Assembly (NCBI RefSeq): GCF_004362215.1
Contig: NZ_SNWR01000001.1
Coordinates: 4,880,001 to 4,944,000 of the forward strand
Source: Paractinoplanes brasiliensis
Lineage (GTDB): Bacteria > Actinomycetota > Actinomycetes > Mycobacteriales > Micromonosporaceae
Direction: 5' to 3'
Length of the DNA stretch: 64,000 nt
The notes below the pieces were generated by a model. The model ran no database searches and was not told the DNA's origin. It saw only the letters and a list, made by a program, of their open reading frames with translations. Each line of letters begins with the position of its first letter. Within the stretch, counting starts at the first letter, position 1. The translations under genes and the position numbers were made by a program. Shown here piece by piece: positions 31,363 to 40,667 of this stretch.

Positions 31363-33051
31363 ATGAGTCAAGCCCACGTGGAGCTCGATCCGCCGCCGCC
31401 GCTGCCGGAGGGCGCCTTGCGCGTCATCCCGATGGGTGGCCTCGGCGCCATCGGCCGCAACATGACCGTCCTCGAGTTCGACGGCAAGCTGCTGGTCATC
31501 GACTGCGGCGTGCTGTTCCCGGACGTGGAGCAGCCGGGCGTCGACCTGATCCTGCCCGACTTCACGCCGATTCTCGACCGGCTCGACGACATCCAGGCGA
31601 TCGTGCTCACGCACGGCCACGAGGACCACATCGGAGCTGTTCCCTACCTGCTGGCCCACAAGGCCGACATCCCGCTGGTGGGCTCCGAGTTCACGCTCGC
31701 GCTGGTCGAGGCCAAGCTGGCCGAGCGCCGCCTGGATCCGTACACGTTGACTGTGCGCGAGGGGCAGACCGAGCGGCTCGGCCCGTTCGACTGCGAGTTC
31801 TTCGCGGTCAACCACTCGATCCCGGACGCGCTGGCCGTCGCCGTGCGTACCCCGGCCGGCCTGGTGCTGCACACCGGCGACTTCAAGATGGACCAGGTGC
31901 CGCTGGACGGCCGCATCACCGACCTGGCCGGGTTCGCCAGGCTGGGCGCCGAGGGTGTCGACCTGCTGCTCTCCGACTCGACCAACGCCGAGGTGCCCGG
32001 GTTCGTGGCGCCCGAGCGTGACATCGGCCCGGTGCTCAGCTCGATCTTCGGCAAGGCCCGCGGCCGCATCATCGTTGCCAGCTTCGCCTCGCACGTGCAC
32101 CGCGTGCAGCAGGTGATGGACGCGGCCTGGGAGTTCGACCGCAAGGTCGCCCTGATCGGCCGCTCGATGGTCCGCAACATGGGCATCGCCCGCGACCTGG
32201 GCCTGCTCAACATCCCGGACGGCCTACTGGTCAACCTCGACGAGGCGACCAACATGCCGGCCGACGAGATCGTCTTCATGTCCACCGGGTCGCAGGGCGA
32301 GCCGATGAGCGCGCTGGGCCGCATGGCCACCGGCGACCATCGGCACATCACCATCGAGCCCGGCGACACGGTCGTGCTGGCCAGCTCGCTGGTGCCCGGC
32401 AACGAGACCTCGGTCTACCGGGTGATCAACAGGCTGTCCCGGGCCGGCGCCACGGTCGTGCACAAAGAGACGGCCAAGGTGCACGTCTCCGGTCACGCGC
32501 CCGCCGGCGAGCTGCTCTACCTGCTTAACGTCGTCCGCCCGAGCAACCTCCTGCCCGTGCACGGCGAGTGGCGGCACCTGCGCGCCCACGCCCAGCTCGG
32601 CATCGAGTCGGGGGTCGCGGCCGACCGGGTCGTGCTCTGTGAGGACGGGGACGTCGTCGACCTCGTCGAGGGGCACGCCCGCCATGTCGGCCGCGTGCAG
32701 AACAGGTACGTCTACGTCGACGGTCTCGCGGTCGGTGACGTCAGCGAGTCGCTGCTGACCGAGCGGCGGATCCTCGGCGACGGCGGCTTCATCTCGGCCA
32801 CCGTGGTGATCGACTCGGTGACCGGCAAGGTGGTGGGCGAGCCCAACATCTCGGCCAAGGGCTTCAGCGAGGACCCGGACGCGTTCAGCCCGGTGATCCC
32901 GTTGCTGACGGCCGCGTTGCACCGCTCGGCCGAGGACGGCATCACCGACACGCACCAGTTGCAGCAGGTCGTGCGGCGTACGGTCGGCCGTTGGGTCAAC
33001 GACGCGTACCGCCGGCGTCCGATGATCGTCCCGACCGTCGTGGAAGTCTGA
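31363..33051 (+). CDS. rnj: Ribonuclease J
   Basis: A 562-aa metallo-beta-lactamase/beta-CASP nuclease with both endo- and 5'-3' exoribonuclease activity. The metal site is LTHGHEDHIGAVPYLL; later motifs include HTGDFKMDQ, DSTNAEVPG, STGSQGEPMSAL and HVSGHAPAGELL. The length is normal for the family. With PNPase in the same window, two main RNA-decay enzymes lie within 12 kb. The 55-bp spacer after dapA shows no clear ribosome binding site or -10. Confidence 0.95.
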   Translation: MSQAHVELDPPPPLPEGALRVIPMGGLGAIGRNMTVLEFDGKLLVIDCGVLFPDVEQPGVDLILPDFTPILDRLDDIQAIVLTHGHEDHIGAVPYLLAHKADIPLVGSEFTLALVEAKLAERRLDPYTLTVREGQTERLGPFDCEFFAVNHSIPDALAVAVRTPAGLVLHTGDFKMDQVPLDGRITDLAGFARLGAEGVDLLLSDSTNAEVPGFVAPERDIGPVLSSIFGKARGRIIVASFASHVHRVQQVMDAAWEFDRKVALIGRSMVRNMGIARDLGLLNIPDGLLVNLDEATNMPADEIVFMSTGSQGEPMSALGRMATGDHRHITIEPGDTVVLASSLVPGNETSVYRVINRLSRAGATVVHKETAKVHVSGHAPAGELLYLLNVVRPSNLLPVHGEWRHLRAHAQLGIESGVAADRVVLCEDGDVVDLVEGHARHVGRVQNRYVYVDGLAVGDVSESLLTERRILGDGGFISATVVIDSVTGKVVGEPNISAKGFSEDPDAFSPVIPLLTAALHRSAEDGITDTHQLQQVVRRTVGRWVNDAYRRRPMIVPTVVEV

Positions 33052-33139
33052 GCCGAATTCAACCTTTCGCTGCCGTTCTCCGTACTTCTTGTCACCGGTG
33101 CCGCCCCCACGGCACCGCTTGGCGAGGGGAGTACCTCAG

Positions 33140-34663
33140 ATGCAGCGCAGACGGATCGCCGTGGCGGCGGCGGTCGTGGTCGCGGCCGGGGCAGCGGTGG
33201 CTTTCACCCTGCCGTCCATGGCCGGCACCACGCCGTCGAGAACGGCCGCCAAGCCCAGCCCGGGTGGTGTGGCGCCGCAGATTCTTGCGGCCATGAAACG
33301 TGACCTGGGCCTGGATGGCGATCAGGCGACGGCCCGCTTGCAGCGGTCGAAGTGGGCGAGCGGCGTGAGCGCCAAGTTGTCGGCGCAGACGGGCGCCCAC
33401 TTCGGCGGCGCCTGGCTCGCCGCCGACGGCAACACGCTCAAGGTCGCCGTGACCGATGCGGACGCGCAGGACGCGGTTCGCGCCGCCGGCGCCGAGCCGG
33501 TGCTGGTCAAGCGCAGCGAGCAGGCGCTCGTCAAGGCCAAGGAAAGCCTCGACTCGGTTCGTTCCGAAGCCGAGGGCGTCACCGGGTGGTATGTCGACGT
33601 CAAGACCAACAAGCTGGTGGTCGTGGCGAAGCCGGGCGAGCAGGCGGCGGCGAAGGAGCTGGCCCGCGCGGCCGGCGTCAAGGCCGGGTCCTACTCGGTC
33701 GTGGTCAGCGCGGCAACCCCGAAGCCGCTGTTCGACGTGCGTGGCGCAGACCCCTACTTCATCGCGGTCGACGGGGGCACGGCCCGCTGTTCGATCGGGT
33801 TCTCGGTCGAGGAGGGCTTCGTCACGGCCGGGCACTGCGGCGCGGTCGGCACCACCACGACCGGCTTCAACCAGGAGGCGCAGGGCACGGTTCGCGCCTC
33901 CACCTTCCCGGGCAACGCCGACATGGGCTTCGTCGAGGTCAACGGCGACTGGGATCCCCGCCCGGTGGTCAACGACTTCGAGGGCAACGAGCTCCCGGTG
34001 GCCGGCAACGCCGAGGCCCCGGTGGGCGCCGCGGTCTGCCGCTCCGGCTCCACCACCGGCACGTTCTGCGGCACGATCCTGGCGAAGAACCAGACCGTGG
34101 TCTACCCGGAGGGTGCGGTCACCGGCCTCACCCGCACCGACGTCTGCGCCGAGGGCGGCGACTCGGGCGGCCCGTGGCTCAGCGGCGACCAGGCCCAGGG
34201 CATGACCTCCGGCGGCTCGGGCGACTGCACCGTCGGCGGCGAGACGTTCTTCCAGCCGCTCAACGAGATCCTGGCGGCGGAGGACCTGACGCTGGTGACC
34301 TCCGGCGGCGGCAACAACGGCGGTGGCGAGGCCGAGCCGCCCGCCGAGTCGGCTACTGCCTGCGATGGCCAGGCCGCACAGCGTACGGGCAATCTGCGTG
34401 CCCGCACCGCTCAGGCCCAGCCCGACGGGGCCGCGTTCCGGTCGAACGCCGGCGTCCAGACCGCCTGCCTGACCGCCGCCGACGGCGCCGACTTCGACCT
34501 GTTCCTCCAGCGGCTCACCAACCGCGGCTTCCGCACGGTGGCCGGCGACACCGGCGCCGGCGACAAGTCGATCTCGTTCAACGGCCGCGCCGGCACCTAC
34601 CGGTACGTCGTCGTCGCCAACTCCGGCAGCGGCGCGTACACCCTGGGGTTCAGCACCCCGTAA
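33140..34663 (+). CDS. Secreted S1-family serine protease (streptogrisin/alpha-lytic type)
   Basis: A 507-aa preproprotein. The start ATG 33140 follows GAGGGGAG. A signal peptide (RRRIAVAAAVVVAAGAAVAF) is followed by an alpha-lytic-type propeptide, then a chymotrypsin-fold domain with triad H232 (FVTAGHCG), D261 (NADMGF) and S342 (GGDSGGPW), and Cys pairs at C217/C233 and C300/C310. A Gly/Glu linker leads to a C-terminal domain (about 420-507) resembling bacterial pre-peptidase C-terminal beta domains. The propeptide should be removed after secretion. Confidence 0.92.
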   Translation: MQRRRIAVAAAVVVAAGAAVAFTLPSMAGTTPSRTAAKPSPGGVAPQILAAMKRDLGLDGDQATARLQRSKWASGVSAKLSAQTGAHFGGAWLAADGNTLKVAVTDADAQDAVRAAGAEPVLVKRSEQALVKAKESLDSVRSEAEGVTGWYVDVKTNKLVVVAKPGEQAAAKELARAAGVKAGSYSVVVSAATPKPLFDVRGADPYFIAVDGGTARCSIGFSVEEGFVTAGHCGAVGTTTTGFNQEAQGTVRASTFPGNADMGFVEVNGDWDPRPVVNDFEGNELPVAGNAEAPVGAAVCRSGSTTGTFCGTILAKNQTVVYPEGAVTGLTRTDVCAEGGDSGGPWLSGDQAQGMTSGGSGDCTVGGETFFQPLNEILAAEDLTLVTSGGGNNGGGEAEPPAESATACDGQAAQRTGNLRARTAQAQPDGAAFRSNAGVQTACLTAADGADFDLFLQRLTNRGFRTVAGDTGAGDKSISFNGRAGTYRYVVVANSGSGAYTLGFSTP

Positions 34664-34705
34664 GCGCCGGGGCCACCGAACCTGCCTAGGTGGCTGAAGC
34701 GCATC

Positions 34706-34741
34706 GATGCCCGGGGAGCCGACGACGGCTCCCCGGGCATC
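34706..34741. terminator. Bidirectional terminator between protease and ybjN genes
   Basis: A perfect 16-bp stem (GATGCCCGGGGAGCCG and its complement) with a 4-nt ACGA loop lies between converging genes ending at 34663 and 34748. Confidence 0.9.
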
Positions 34742-34747
34742 ACCATG

Positions 34748-35161
34748 TCAGGACGATTGGCGCAGCTCGGCGACCTCGTTCGCGAGTTGCACGCTGGTGG
34801 CGATCGCGGCGATCATCACCTGGTCGAGCTGCTCGGGGGTCACGCCCTTCTCCCAGTCGGCGATCACCTCACCCACCACCAGCACCGTCCCGTCGTCGTT
34901 GACGTGCACGTACGCCTTGGGGAAGAGCTGATCGTGGTTCCACGAGTTGCAGAACTCGTAGAGCCGGGGGATCTCGTCCATGCCGAACAGGTGCTGCACC
35001 ATGGCCCGGACCTGCAGGACCTCCTGCTGCTGCCCGATCCGGAAGAAATAGATCAGGTTGCCCTGGAAGTTCCCGCCGATGTCGCCTTCGGCGTCCTCGA
35101 AGTACTTGAATTCGCGCGCGTCGAGCGCGGCCGTGATCATTTCCTTGGTGAACGGTTGCAC
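34748..35161 (-). CDS. YbjN domain-containing protein
   Basis: A 137-aa protein starting QPFTKEMITAALDAREFKYFEDAEGDIGG (key parts: the ITAALD helix and YFEDAEGDI strand), with LIYFFRIGQQQEVLQVRAM and CNSWNHDQLFPKAYV, typical of YbjN/sensory-transduction-like folds related to type III secretion chaperones. The role is unknown. Start is GTG 35161, 6 nt downstream of a reverse-strand TAGGGT. Divergent from ftsK with a 62-bp spacer. Confidence 0.85.
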   Translation of the reverse strand: MQPFTKEMITAALDAREFKYFEDAEGDIGGNFQGNLIYFFRIGQQQEVLQVRAMVQHLFGMDEIPRLYEFCNSWNHDQLFPKAYVHVNDDGTVLVVGEVIADWEKGVTPEQLDQVMIAAIATSVQLANEVAELRQSS

Positions 35162-35167
35162 GCGACG

Positions 35168-35173
35168 ACCCTA
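35168..35173 (-). promoter_or_regulatory. -10 element (TAGGGT, reverse strand)
   Basis: TAGGGT on the reverse strand lies 6 nt before GTG 35161, a leaderless arrangement for the YbjN gene. Confidence 0.6.
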
Positions 35174-35211
35174 CGTCGGTGTGGCTACCGGATTCATGAG
35201 CATCGCGGCGA

Positions 35212-35217
35212 TACGGT
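35212..35217 (+). promoter_or_regulatory. -10 element (TACGGT) for leaderless ftsK
   Basis: TACGGT lies 6 nt before ATG 35224, favouring that ATG over the in-frame GTG 35218. Confidence 0.6.
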
Positions 35218-35223
35218 GTGAGC

Positions 35224-37761
35224 ATGGCGGGCCGAACCTCTCCGGCGAGCCGGGGCCGCGCCGCGTCCACGCCGCGCGGCGCCGCGACCAGTCGTGCCCG
35301 CCAACCGGCCGCCCGGCAGCCCGCTCGCAAAGCCACCAAGGCGACCAGAGCCAGGGCGACCCGCGCCAGAGCGACCCGCGCCCGGCCCAGCATGGGTGCG
35401 GCCATCGCCACCGGCATCGGCCGTGGCCTGGGCGCCCTCTGGATGGGCCTGGCCCACAGCGTCGGCTGGGCCGCCCGCGGCGTCGGCCGTCAGGCCGCCA
35501 CGGCCAAGGACATCGATCCCGAGCATCGCCGTGACGGCGCCGGCCTGCTCATGCTCGGCCTGGCCATCCTGGTCGGGGTCGCGGTCTGGGCCAACAGCGC
35601 CGGGCCCCTTGGGCAGTGGCTGGCCGACTCGACGCACCTGTTCTTCGGCGGCCTCGCCGTGCTGCTCCCGCTGCTGCTGCTCTACGGCGCGATCCGGCTC
35701 ATGCGCAAGCCCGCCGACCTCGAGCACCGAGGTCGCTCGCTGGTCGGCTGGACGGCCCTCATCGTCGCCACCGCGGCGCTGCTGCACATCGGCGAGGAGC
35801 CGACCGACGACGTGGGCATCACCAAGGCCGGCGGCCTGCTCGGCTACGGCTTCGGTGCGCTGCTCGAACGCGCGGTCACCGCCTGGGTCGCGGTGCCGCT
35901 GCTGGTGCTGCTGTTCGTCTTCGGCCTGCTGGTGATCACGGCCACGCCGATCAACAAGATCCCCGAGCGGATCATGCTGCTGGCCGACGTGCTGATGGGC
36001 CGTTCCACCGAGCGCACCCCGCTGCCCACGCCGGAACTGCCCGACGACTACGACCCTGAGTTCGACAGCGACGAGGAACCGGCCAAGAAGCCCGCCAGGA
36101 AACGCCGCCGGCAGGGTTCGCTCTCCGACATCGGCCTGGCCGAGACCGAGCCGGTCGCCGACGATGACGACTTCCTGGTGCACGACACGGTGGTCGTGCC
36201 CAAGCAGCCCGCGGCCGGTCGCAAGAAGCCCGAGCCGCCGGAGCACTCGGAGCCGCTGCCCACCCGGGCCGAGCAGCTCGAGATCACCTCGGTGCCGGGC
36301 GACTACCGCCTGCCGCCGCCGTCGCTGCTGGGCAAGGGCGCGCCGCCGAAGTCGCGGAGCCGGGCCAACGACGAGATCATGGCCGCGCTGACCGGGGTGT
36401 TCGAGCAGTTCAACGTCGACGCGCTGGTCACCGGCTTCACCCGGGGGCCGACGGTCACCCGGTACGAGGTCGAGATCGGCCCGGGCACCAAGGTCGAGCG
36501 CATCACGCAGCTCTCGCGCAACATCGCGTACGCGGTGAAGTCCCCCGACGTCCGGATCCTGAGCCCGATCCCGGGCAAGAGCGCCGTCGGCGTCGAGATC
36601 CCCAACACCGACCCCGAGAACGTGTCGCTCGGCGACGTGCTGCGCTCCCGGGCCGCCACCGCCGATCACCACCCGATGCTGGTCGCGTTGGGCAAGGACA
36701 TCGAGGGCGGCTTCGTGGTGGCCAACCTCGCCAAGATGCCGCACATCCTGATCGCGGGCGCGACCGGCGCCGGCAAGAGCTCCTGCCTCAACTCGCTGCT
36801 GGTCTCGCTGCTCACCCGGGCCACCCCCGACGAGGTGCGCCTGCTGCTGGTCGACCCGAAGCGGGTGGAGATGACCGCGTACGAGGGAATTCCGCACCTC
36901 GTCACGCCGATCATCACCAACCCGAAGAAGGCCGCCGACGCGCTCGAATGGGTCGTCCGCGAGATGGACATGCGCTACGACGACCTGGCGGCCAACGGCG
37001 TACGGCACATCGACGACTTCAACCGCAAGGTGCGCAGCGGCGAGATCACCGCGCCGCCCGGCAGCGAGCGCGTCATGAAGCCGTACCCCTATCTGCTGGT
37101 GATCATCGACGAGCTGGCCGACCTCATGATGGTCGCCCCGCGTGACGTGGAGGACTCGGTCGTCCGCATCACGCAGCTCGCCCGCGCCGCCGGCATCCAC
37201 CTCGTGCTGGCCACCCAGCGCCCGTCGGTCGACGTGGTCACCGGTCTGATCAAGGCCAACGTGCCGTCCCGGCTGGCGTTCGCGACGTCGTCCCTGGCCG
37301 ACAGCCGGGTCATCCTCGACCAGCCCGGCGCCGAGAAGCTGCTGGGCCGCGGTGACGGCCTGTTCCTGCCGATGGGCGCGTCCAAGCCGACGCGTATCCA
37401 GGGCGCCTGGGTCGACGAGAAAGAGATCGCGTCGGTCGTCAAGTTCTGCAAGGACCAGCGCGAGCCGGAGTTCCGCGAGGACGTCACCGAGGTCCCGGCG
37501 AGCAAGAAGAAGCAGATCGACGAGGAGATCGGCGACGACCTCGACGTGCTGATCCAGGCCATCGAGCTGGTCGTGACCAGCCAGTTCGGCTCGACGTCGA
37601 TGCTGCAGCGCAAACTGCGGGTCGGTTTCGCCAAGGCCGGCCGCCTGATGGACCTGATGGAGACGCGCGGCATCGTCGGCCCGTCCGAGGGTTCGAAGGC
37701 CCGTGACGTGCTGATCAAGCCGGACGAGCTGGAAGAAGCGCTGGCGACACTGAGGCTCTAG
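35224..37761 (+). CDS. ftsK: DNA translocase FtsK/SpoIIIE
   Basis: An 845-aa protein. A basic Ala/Arg/Thr-rich N-terminal tail (about 60 residues) precedes about four membrane segments, then an acidic/Pro linker. The RecA-like motor follows with Walker A GATGAGKS (G512-S519), LLLVDPKRVEMTAYE and Walker B LLVIIDELADLMMV. A C-terminal winged-helix gamma domain (QFGSTSMLQRKLRVGFAKAGRLM) reads DNA polarity. It pumps chromosome DNA through the division or sporulation septum. Confidence 0.96.
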   Translation: MAGRTSPASRGRAASTPRGAATSRARQPAARQPARKATKATRARATRARATRARPSMGAAIATGIGRGLGALWMGLAHSVGWAARGVGRQAATAKDIDPEHRRDGAGLLMLGLAILVGVAVWANSAGPLGQWLADSTHLFFGGLAVLLPLLLLYGAIRLMRKPADLEHRGRSLVGWTALIVATAALLHIGEEPTDDVGITKAGGLLGYGFGALLERAVTAWVAVPLLVLLFVFGLLVITATPINKIPERIMLLADVLMGRSTERTPLPTPELPDDYDPEFDSDEEPAKKPARKRRRQGSLSDIGLAETEPVADDDDFLVHDTVVVPKQPAAGRKKPEPPEHSEPLPTRAEQLEITSVPGDYRLPPPSLLGKGAPPKSRSRANDEIMAALTGVFEQFNVDALVTGFTRGPTVTRYEVEIGPGTKVERITQLSRNIAYAVKSPDVRILSPIPGKSAVGVEIPNTDPENVSLGDVLRSRAATADHHPMLVALGKDIEGGFVVANLAKMPHILIAGATGAGKSSCLNSLLVSLLTRATPDEVRLLLVDPKRVEMTAYEGIPHLVTPIITNPKKAADALEWVVREMDMRYDDLAANGVRHIDDFNRKVRSGEITAPPGSERVMKPYPYLLVIIDELADLMMVAPRDVEDSVVRITQLARAAGIHLVLATQRPSVDVVTGLIKANVPSRLAFATSSLADSRVILDQPGAEKLLGRGDGLFLPMGASKPTRIQGAWVDEKEIASVVKFCKDQREPEFREDVTEVPASKKKQIDEEIGDDLDVLIQAIELVVTSQFGSTSMLQRKLRVGFAKAGRLMDLMETRGIVGPSEGSKARDVLIKPDELEEALATLRL

Positions 37762-37781
37762 CCTTCGCTGCCCGCTCGGCA

Positions 37782-37874
37782 GGATTTCGCCCGGGAGGCC
37801 GATGACTTGGACACCGAAAACGGCCTCGCTTCGCTAGCCGTCTTCGGCGCCCAAGTCATCGACGGGCGAAATCC
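37782..37874. terminator. Three-tier 93-nt stem-loop between converging genes
   Basis: Three nested complementary pairs: GGATTTCGCCCG (37782-37793) with 37863-37874, GATGACTTGG (37801-37810) with 37851-37860, and CCGAAAACGGC (37814-37824) with 37837-37847 (one mismatch), with a 12-nt apical loop. The 3' arm reaches into the last codons of the reverse-strand glycosyltransferase gene. It can act as a bidirectional terminator; its size and order exceed a normal one. Confidence 0.8.
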
Positions 37875-39124
37875 GACTTTGGTTGCGGTTCAACCGGCTC
37901 GGCGTACGGGTGGTTTGCCGGAAGCTTGAGGATTGCGGGCTCGTCGAGAATCGCGGCTATCTCTTTCTCCATTCCCGTCTCGGCCGGGCGGAAGGCCTCG
38001 CGCATCAGGTAGGCCGTGACCGCGATCAGGGCGGCCAGCATCAGCAGGGCGGCGACCGTCGGCAGCACGGGCACCACGCGGCCGAACATGTACGGCTGGT
38101 AGGAGAGCAGGGACGACGCCTGCACCAGCAGGGGGACGAACCACAGGCGCGGGACGAAGACCGCGAGCAGCACCGTCGTCACGTCGGCCAGGAAGAAGTA
38201 GCGCTCGTGCATGCCGGGCAGCAGGAACGGCACCATGATCGAAAAGAGGGTGGCCGCCAGCACCACCCGCTCGGTGGTCAGCTCGACGGCCCGCGCGATC
38301 AGCACGTAGATGACGCCGATGACCGCCGCCGCCGCGAACAGGTAGCCCAGCGTCCGCAGGCCGTCCTCCCGGGTGGCGCCGGTGACCAGGGCGAACACGT
38401 TCGGCGCGCGCAGGCTCAGCTCGGGCACGTTGGCGGCCTGCCGGTTCATCGAATAGATCGTCAGCAGTTCGACCGGGTCGCGGCCGAAGATGACCGCCGG
38501 GAGGTCGAGCAGCAGGTACGCGGCGGGGGCGGCCAGGAGCGTACGCCAGGGAATGCGACCGGACAGGGCGAGCAGCAGCAGGAGCGGGAAGACGAACGCG
38601 CCCTGCGGCTTCATCGCGAGCGCCACGCCGCACAGGGCCACGCCCCACCAGGGCTTGTCCCGCAGCAGGTAGTAGACGCCGGCCAGCGCCGGGGCCGTCC
38701 ACATCGAGTCGATCTGCCCCCACCAGGACGCGTTGAGCACCACCGTCGGCAACATCACCACGACCAGCGCCGCAGCCATGGGAACGCGGCTGCCCGGACG
38801 GCGCAGGGCGACGATCCGGTAGGCGAAGAACGCCAGGACGACGTCGAAGACCACCCACATCGCCTTGAGCTTGAGGATCAGGGGACCGGGCAGAAGGTGC
38901 GCGAACGCCAGCAGATAGACGAACGGGGCGTTGTAGTTGCCCACGTCGGCCCCGAGTGCGCGCCGGTCACCGACCCGGCCGAGCTCGCGGTACCACTGGA
39001 AGAAGATGTTCATGTCGTTCGTCTTCTCGCGGAAACCGGCCCAGCGGGCCAGGATCGCGATCACGACGAGCGCGGCGATGAGCAGCCATTCCGCGTGCCG
39101 GGCGGGCCTGTCTGAAGTCTGCAT
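37856..39124 (-). CDS. GT-C type membrane glycosyltransferase (GT87/DUF2029-like)
   Basis: A 422-aa protein with about ten membrane segments. The first extracytoplasmic loop contains REKTNDMNIFFQWYREL with acidic residues in the place of the GT-C catalytic Asp; later segments include ASWWGQIDSMWTAPAL and LPGMHERYFFLADV. Such enzymes use polyprenyl-phosphate sugars on the outer face of the membrane. I use ATG 39124; a GTG at 39148 is in frame. The acceptor and sugar are unknown. Confidence 0.78.
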   Translation of the reverse strand: MQTSDRPARHAEWLLIAALVVIAILARWAGFREKTNDMNIFFQWYRELGRVGDRRALGADVGNYNAPFVYLLAFAHLLPGPLILKLKAMWVVFDVVLAFFAYRIVALRRPGSRVPMAAALVVVMLPTVVLNASWWGQIDSMWTAPALAGVYYLLRDKPWWGVALCGVALAMKPQGAFVFPLLLLLALSGRIPWRTLLAAPAAYLLLDLPAVIFGRDPVELLTIYSMNRQAANVPELSLRAPNVFALVTGATREDGLRTLGYLFAAAAVIGVIYVLIARAVELTTERVVLAATLFSIMVPFLLPGMHERYFFLADVTTVLLAVFVPRLWFVPLLVQASSLLSYQPYMFGRVVPVLPTVAALLMLAALIAVTAYLMREAFRPAETGMEKEIAAILDEPAILKLPANHPYAEPVEPQPKSDFARR

Positions 39125-39194
39125 GGTGACCTGGGGTACGGTCCGCACCCCCCGCTCGGATCAGTGCGCCGGTGAACCGGCGGGGGAACCCGGC

Positions 39195-39200
39195 TAACCT
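39195..39200 (+). promoter_or_regulatory. -10 element (TAACCT) for leaderless rimO
   Basis: TAACCT lies 6 nt before GTG 39207, fixing the rimO start. Confidence 0.6.
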
Positions 39201-39206
39201 TGCCTG

Positions 39207-40667
39207 GTGTCGGTAACTCCTTCCTCCCGCCGTGTCGCCCTGCTCACCCTCGGCTGTGCCCGTAACGAGGTCGACTCGGAAGAGCTCGCGGCCCGCCTCG
39301 ACGCGGGCGGATGGCAGGTGAGCACCGACGCCGACGGGGCCGATGTGGTGGTCGTCAACACCTGCGGCTTCGTCGAGAAGGCGAAGCAGGACTCGATCGA
39401 GACGCTGCTGGCCGCGGCCGACACGGGCGCCAAGGTGGTGGCGGCCGGCTGCATGGCCGAGCGTTACGGCAAGGAGCTCGCCGACAGCCTGCCCGAGGCC
39501 TCCGCGGTGGTCAGCTTCGACGACTACACCGACATCGCGGCCCGGCTCGACGGCGTGCTGGCGGGCGAGACGTTCGACGCGCACACCCCCCGCGACCGGC
39601 GCGAGCTGCTGCCGATCACGCCGGTGCAGCGTCAGGCGGCCCGGGTGGTCATCCCGGGGCACGCCACGGTCGACGAGCACACCCCGGCCCACCTGCGTAC
39701 GGTGCTGCGCCGCCGGCTCGACAACTCCCCGGTCGCGAGCCTCAAGCTGGCCAGCGGGTGCGACCGCAAGTGCGCGTTCTGCGCGATCCCGGCGTTCCGC
39801 GGCGCCTTCGTGTCGCGCGACCCTCAGGAACTGCTGGCCGAGGCCGAGTGGCTGGCCAAGTCGGGCGTGCGCGAGCTGGTGCTGGTGAGTGAGAACAGCA
39901 CCTCGTACGGGAAGGATCTGGGTGATCCTCGCCTGCTCGAGAAGCTCCTGCCGCAACTGGCGAAGGTCGACGGCATCGTCCGCGTGCGCGCGAGCTATCT
40001 GCAGCCCGCGGAGACCCGGCCCGGCCTGGTCGAGGCGATCGCCACCACGCCCGGCGTCGCACCCTATTTCGACCTGTCCTTCCAGCACTCCAGCGAGCCG
40101 GTGCTGCGGCGGATGCGCCGGTTCGGGTCGACCGACCGGTTCCTCGACCTGCTGGCCTCGGCCCGTGAGCTGGCCCCGGCGGCCGGCGCGCGCAGCAACT
40201 TCATCGTCGGCTTCCCCGGCGAGACCAAGGCCGACGTCGACGAGCTGGTGCGCTTCCTGTCCGAGGCCCGGCTCGACGCGATCGGCGTGTTCGACTACAG
40301 CGACGAGGACGGCACCGAGGCGGCCGGACTCGACAAGAAGGTCAAGGAAGACACGATCAAGCGCCGGTACGACCGGATCGTCACGCTGGCCGACGAGCTC
40401 TGCGCCCAGCGGGCCGAGGAACGGCTCGGCTCGATCGTCGAGGTTCTCGTCGACACGGTCGAGCACGGCGAGGTCGAGGGCCGCGCCGAGCACCAGGCTC
40501 CCGAGGTCGACGGATCGACCACGCTCACGGCCGGGGACGAGGGCGTCGACCTGGCGGCGTTGCGCCCCGGCGATTTCGTACGCGCCCGGGTCACCGCGAC
40601 CGAGGGCGTCGACCTGGTCGCCGTGCCGGTCGAGATGATCTCTGCAGCCCCGGTGTCCCCGCGGTGA
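39207..40667 (+). CDS. rimO: Ribosomal protein S12 methylthiotransferase
   Basis: A 486-aa radical-SAM enzyme. The N-terminal UPF0004 domain has TLGCARNEVDSEELAARL and VVVNTCGFVEKAKQDS with cluster cysteines. The radical-SAM site is CDRKCAFCAIP (CxxxCxxC), followed by SENSTSYGKDLG and FIVGFPGETKADVDEL, and a C-terminal TRAM domain. It methylthiolates an aspartate of S12. Its stop overlaps the pgsA GTG (GTGA). Confidence 0.95.
   Translation: MSVTPSSRRVALLTLGCARNEVDSEELAARLDAGGWQVSTDADGADVVVVNTCGFVEKAKQDSIETLLAAADTGAKVVAAGCMAERYGKELADSLPEASAVVSFDDYTDIAARLDGVLAGETFDAHTPRDRRELLPITPVQRQAARVVIPGHATVDEHTPAHLRTVLRRRLDNSPVASLKLASGCDRKCAFCAIPAFRGAFVSRDPQELLAEAEWLAKSGVRELVLVSENSTSYGKDLGDPRLLEKLLPQLAKVDGIVRVRASYLQPAETRPGLVEAIATTPGVAPYFDLSFQHSSEPVLRRMRRFGSTDRFLDLLASARELAPAAGARSNFIVGFPGETKADVDELVRFLSEARLDAIGVFDYSDEDGTEAAGLDKKVKEDTIKRRYDRIVTLADELCAQRAEERLGSIVEVLVDTVEHGEVEGRAEHQAPEVDGSTTLTAGDEGVDLAALRPGDFVRARVTATEGVDLVAVPVEMISAAPVSPR

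Noticed and set aside
35194..37200. 668-aa reverse-strand open frame across ftsK
   Set aside because: Antisense shadow; the + strand frame carries all FtsK motifs.
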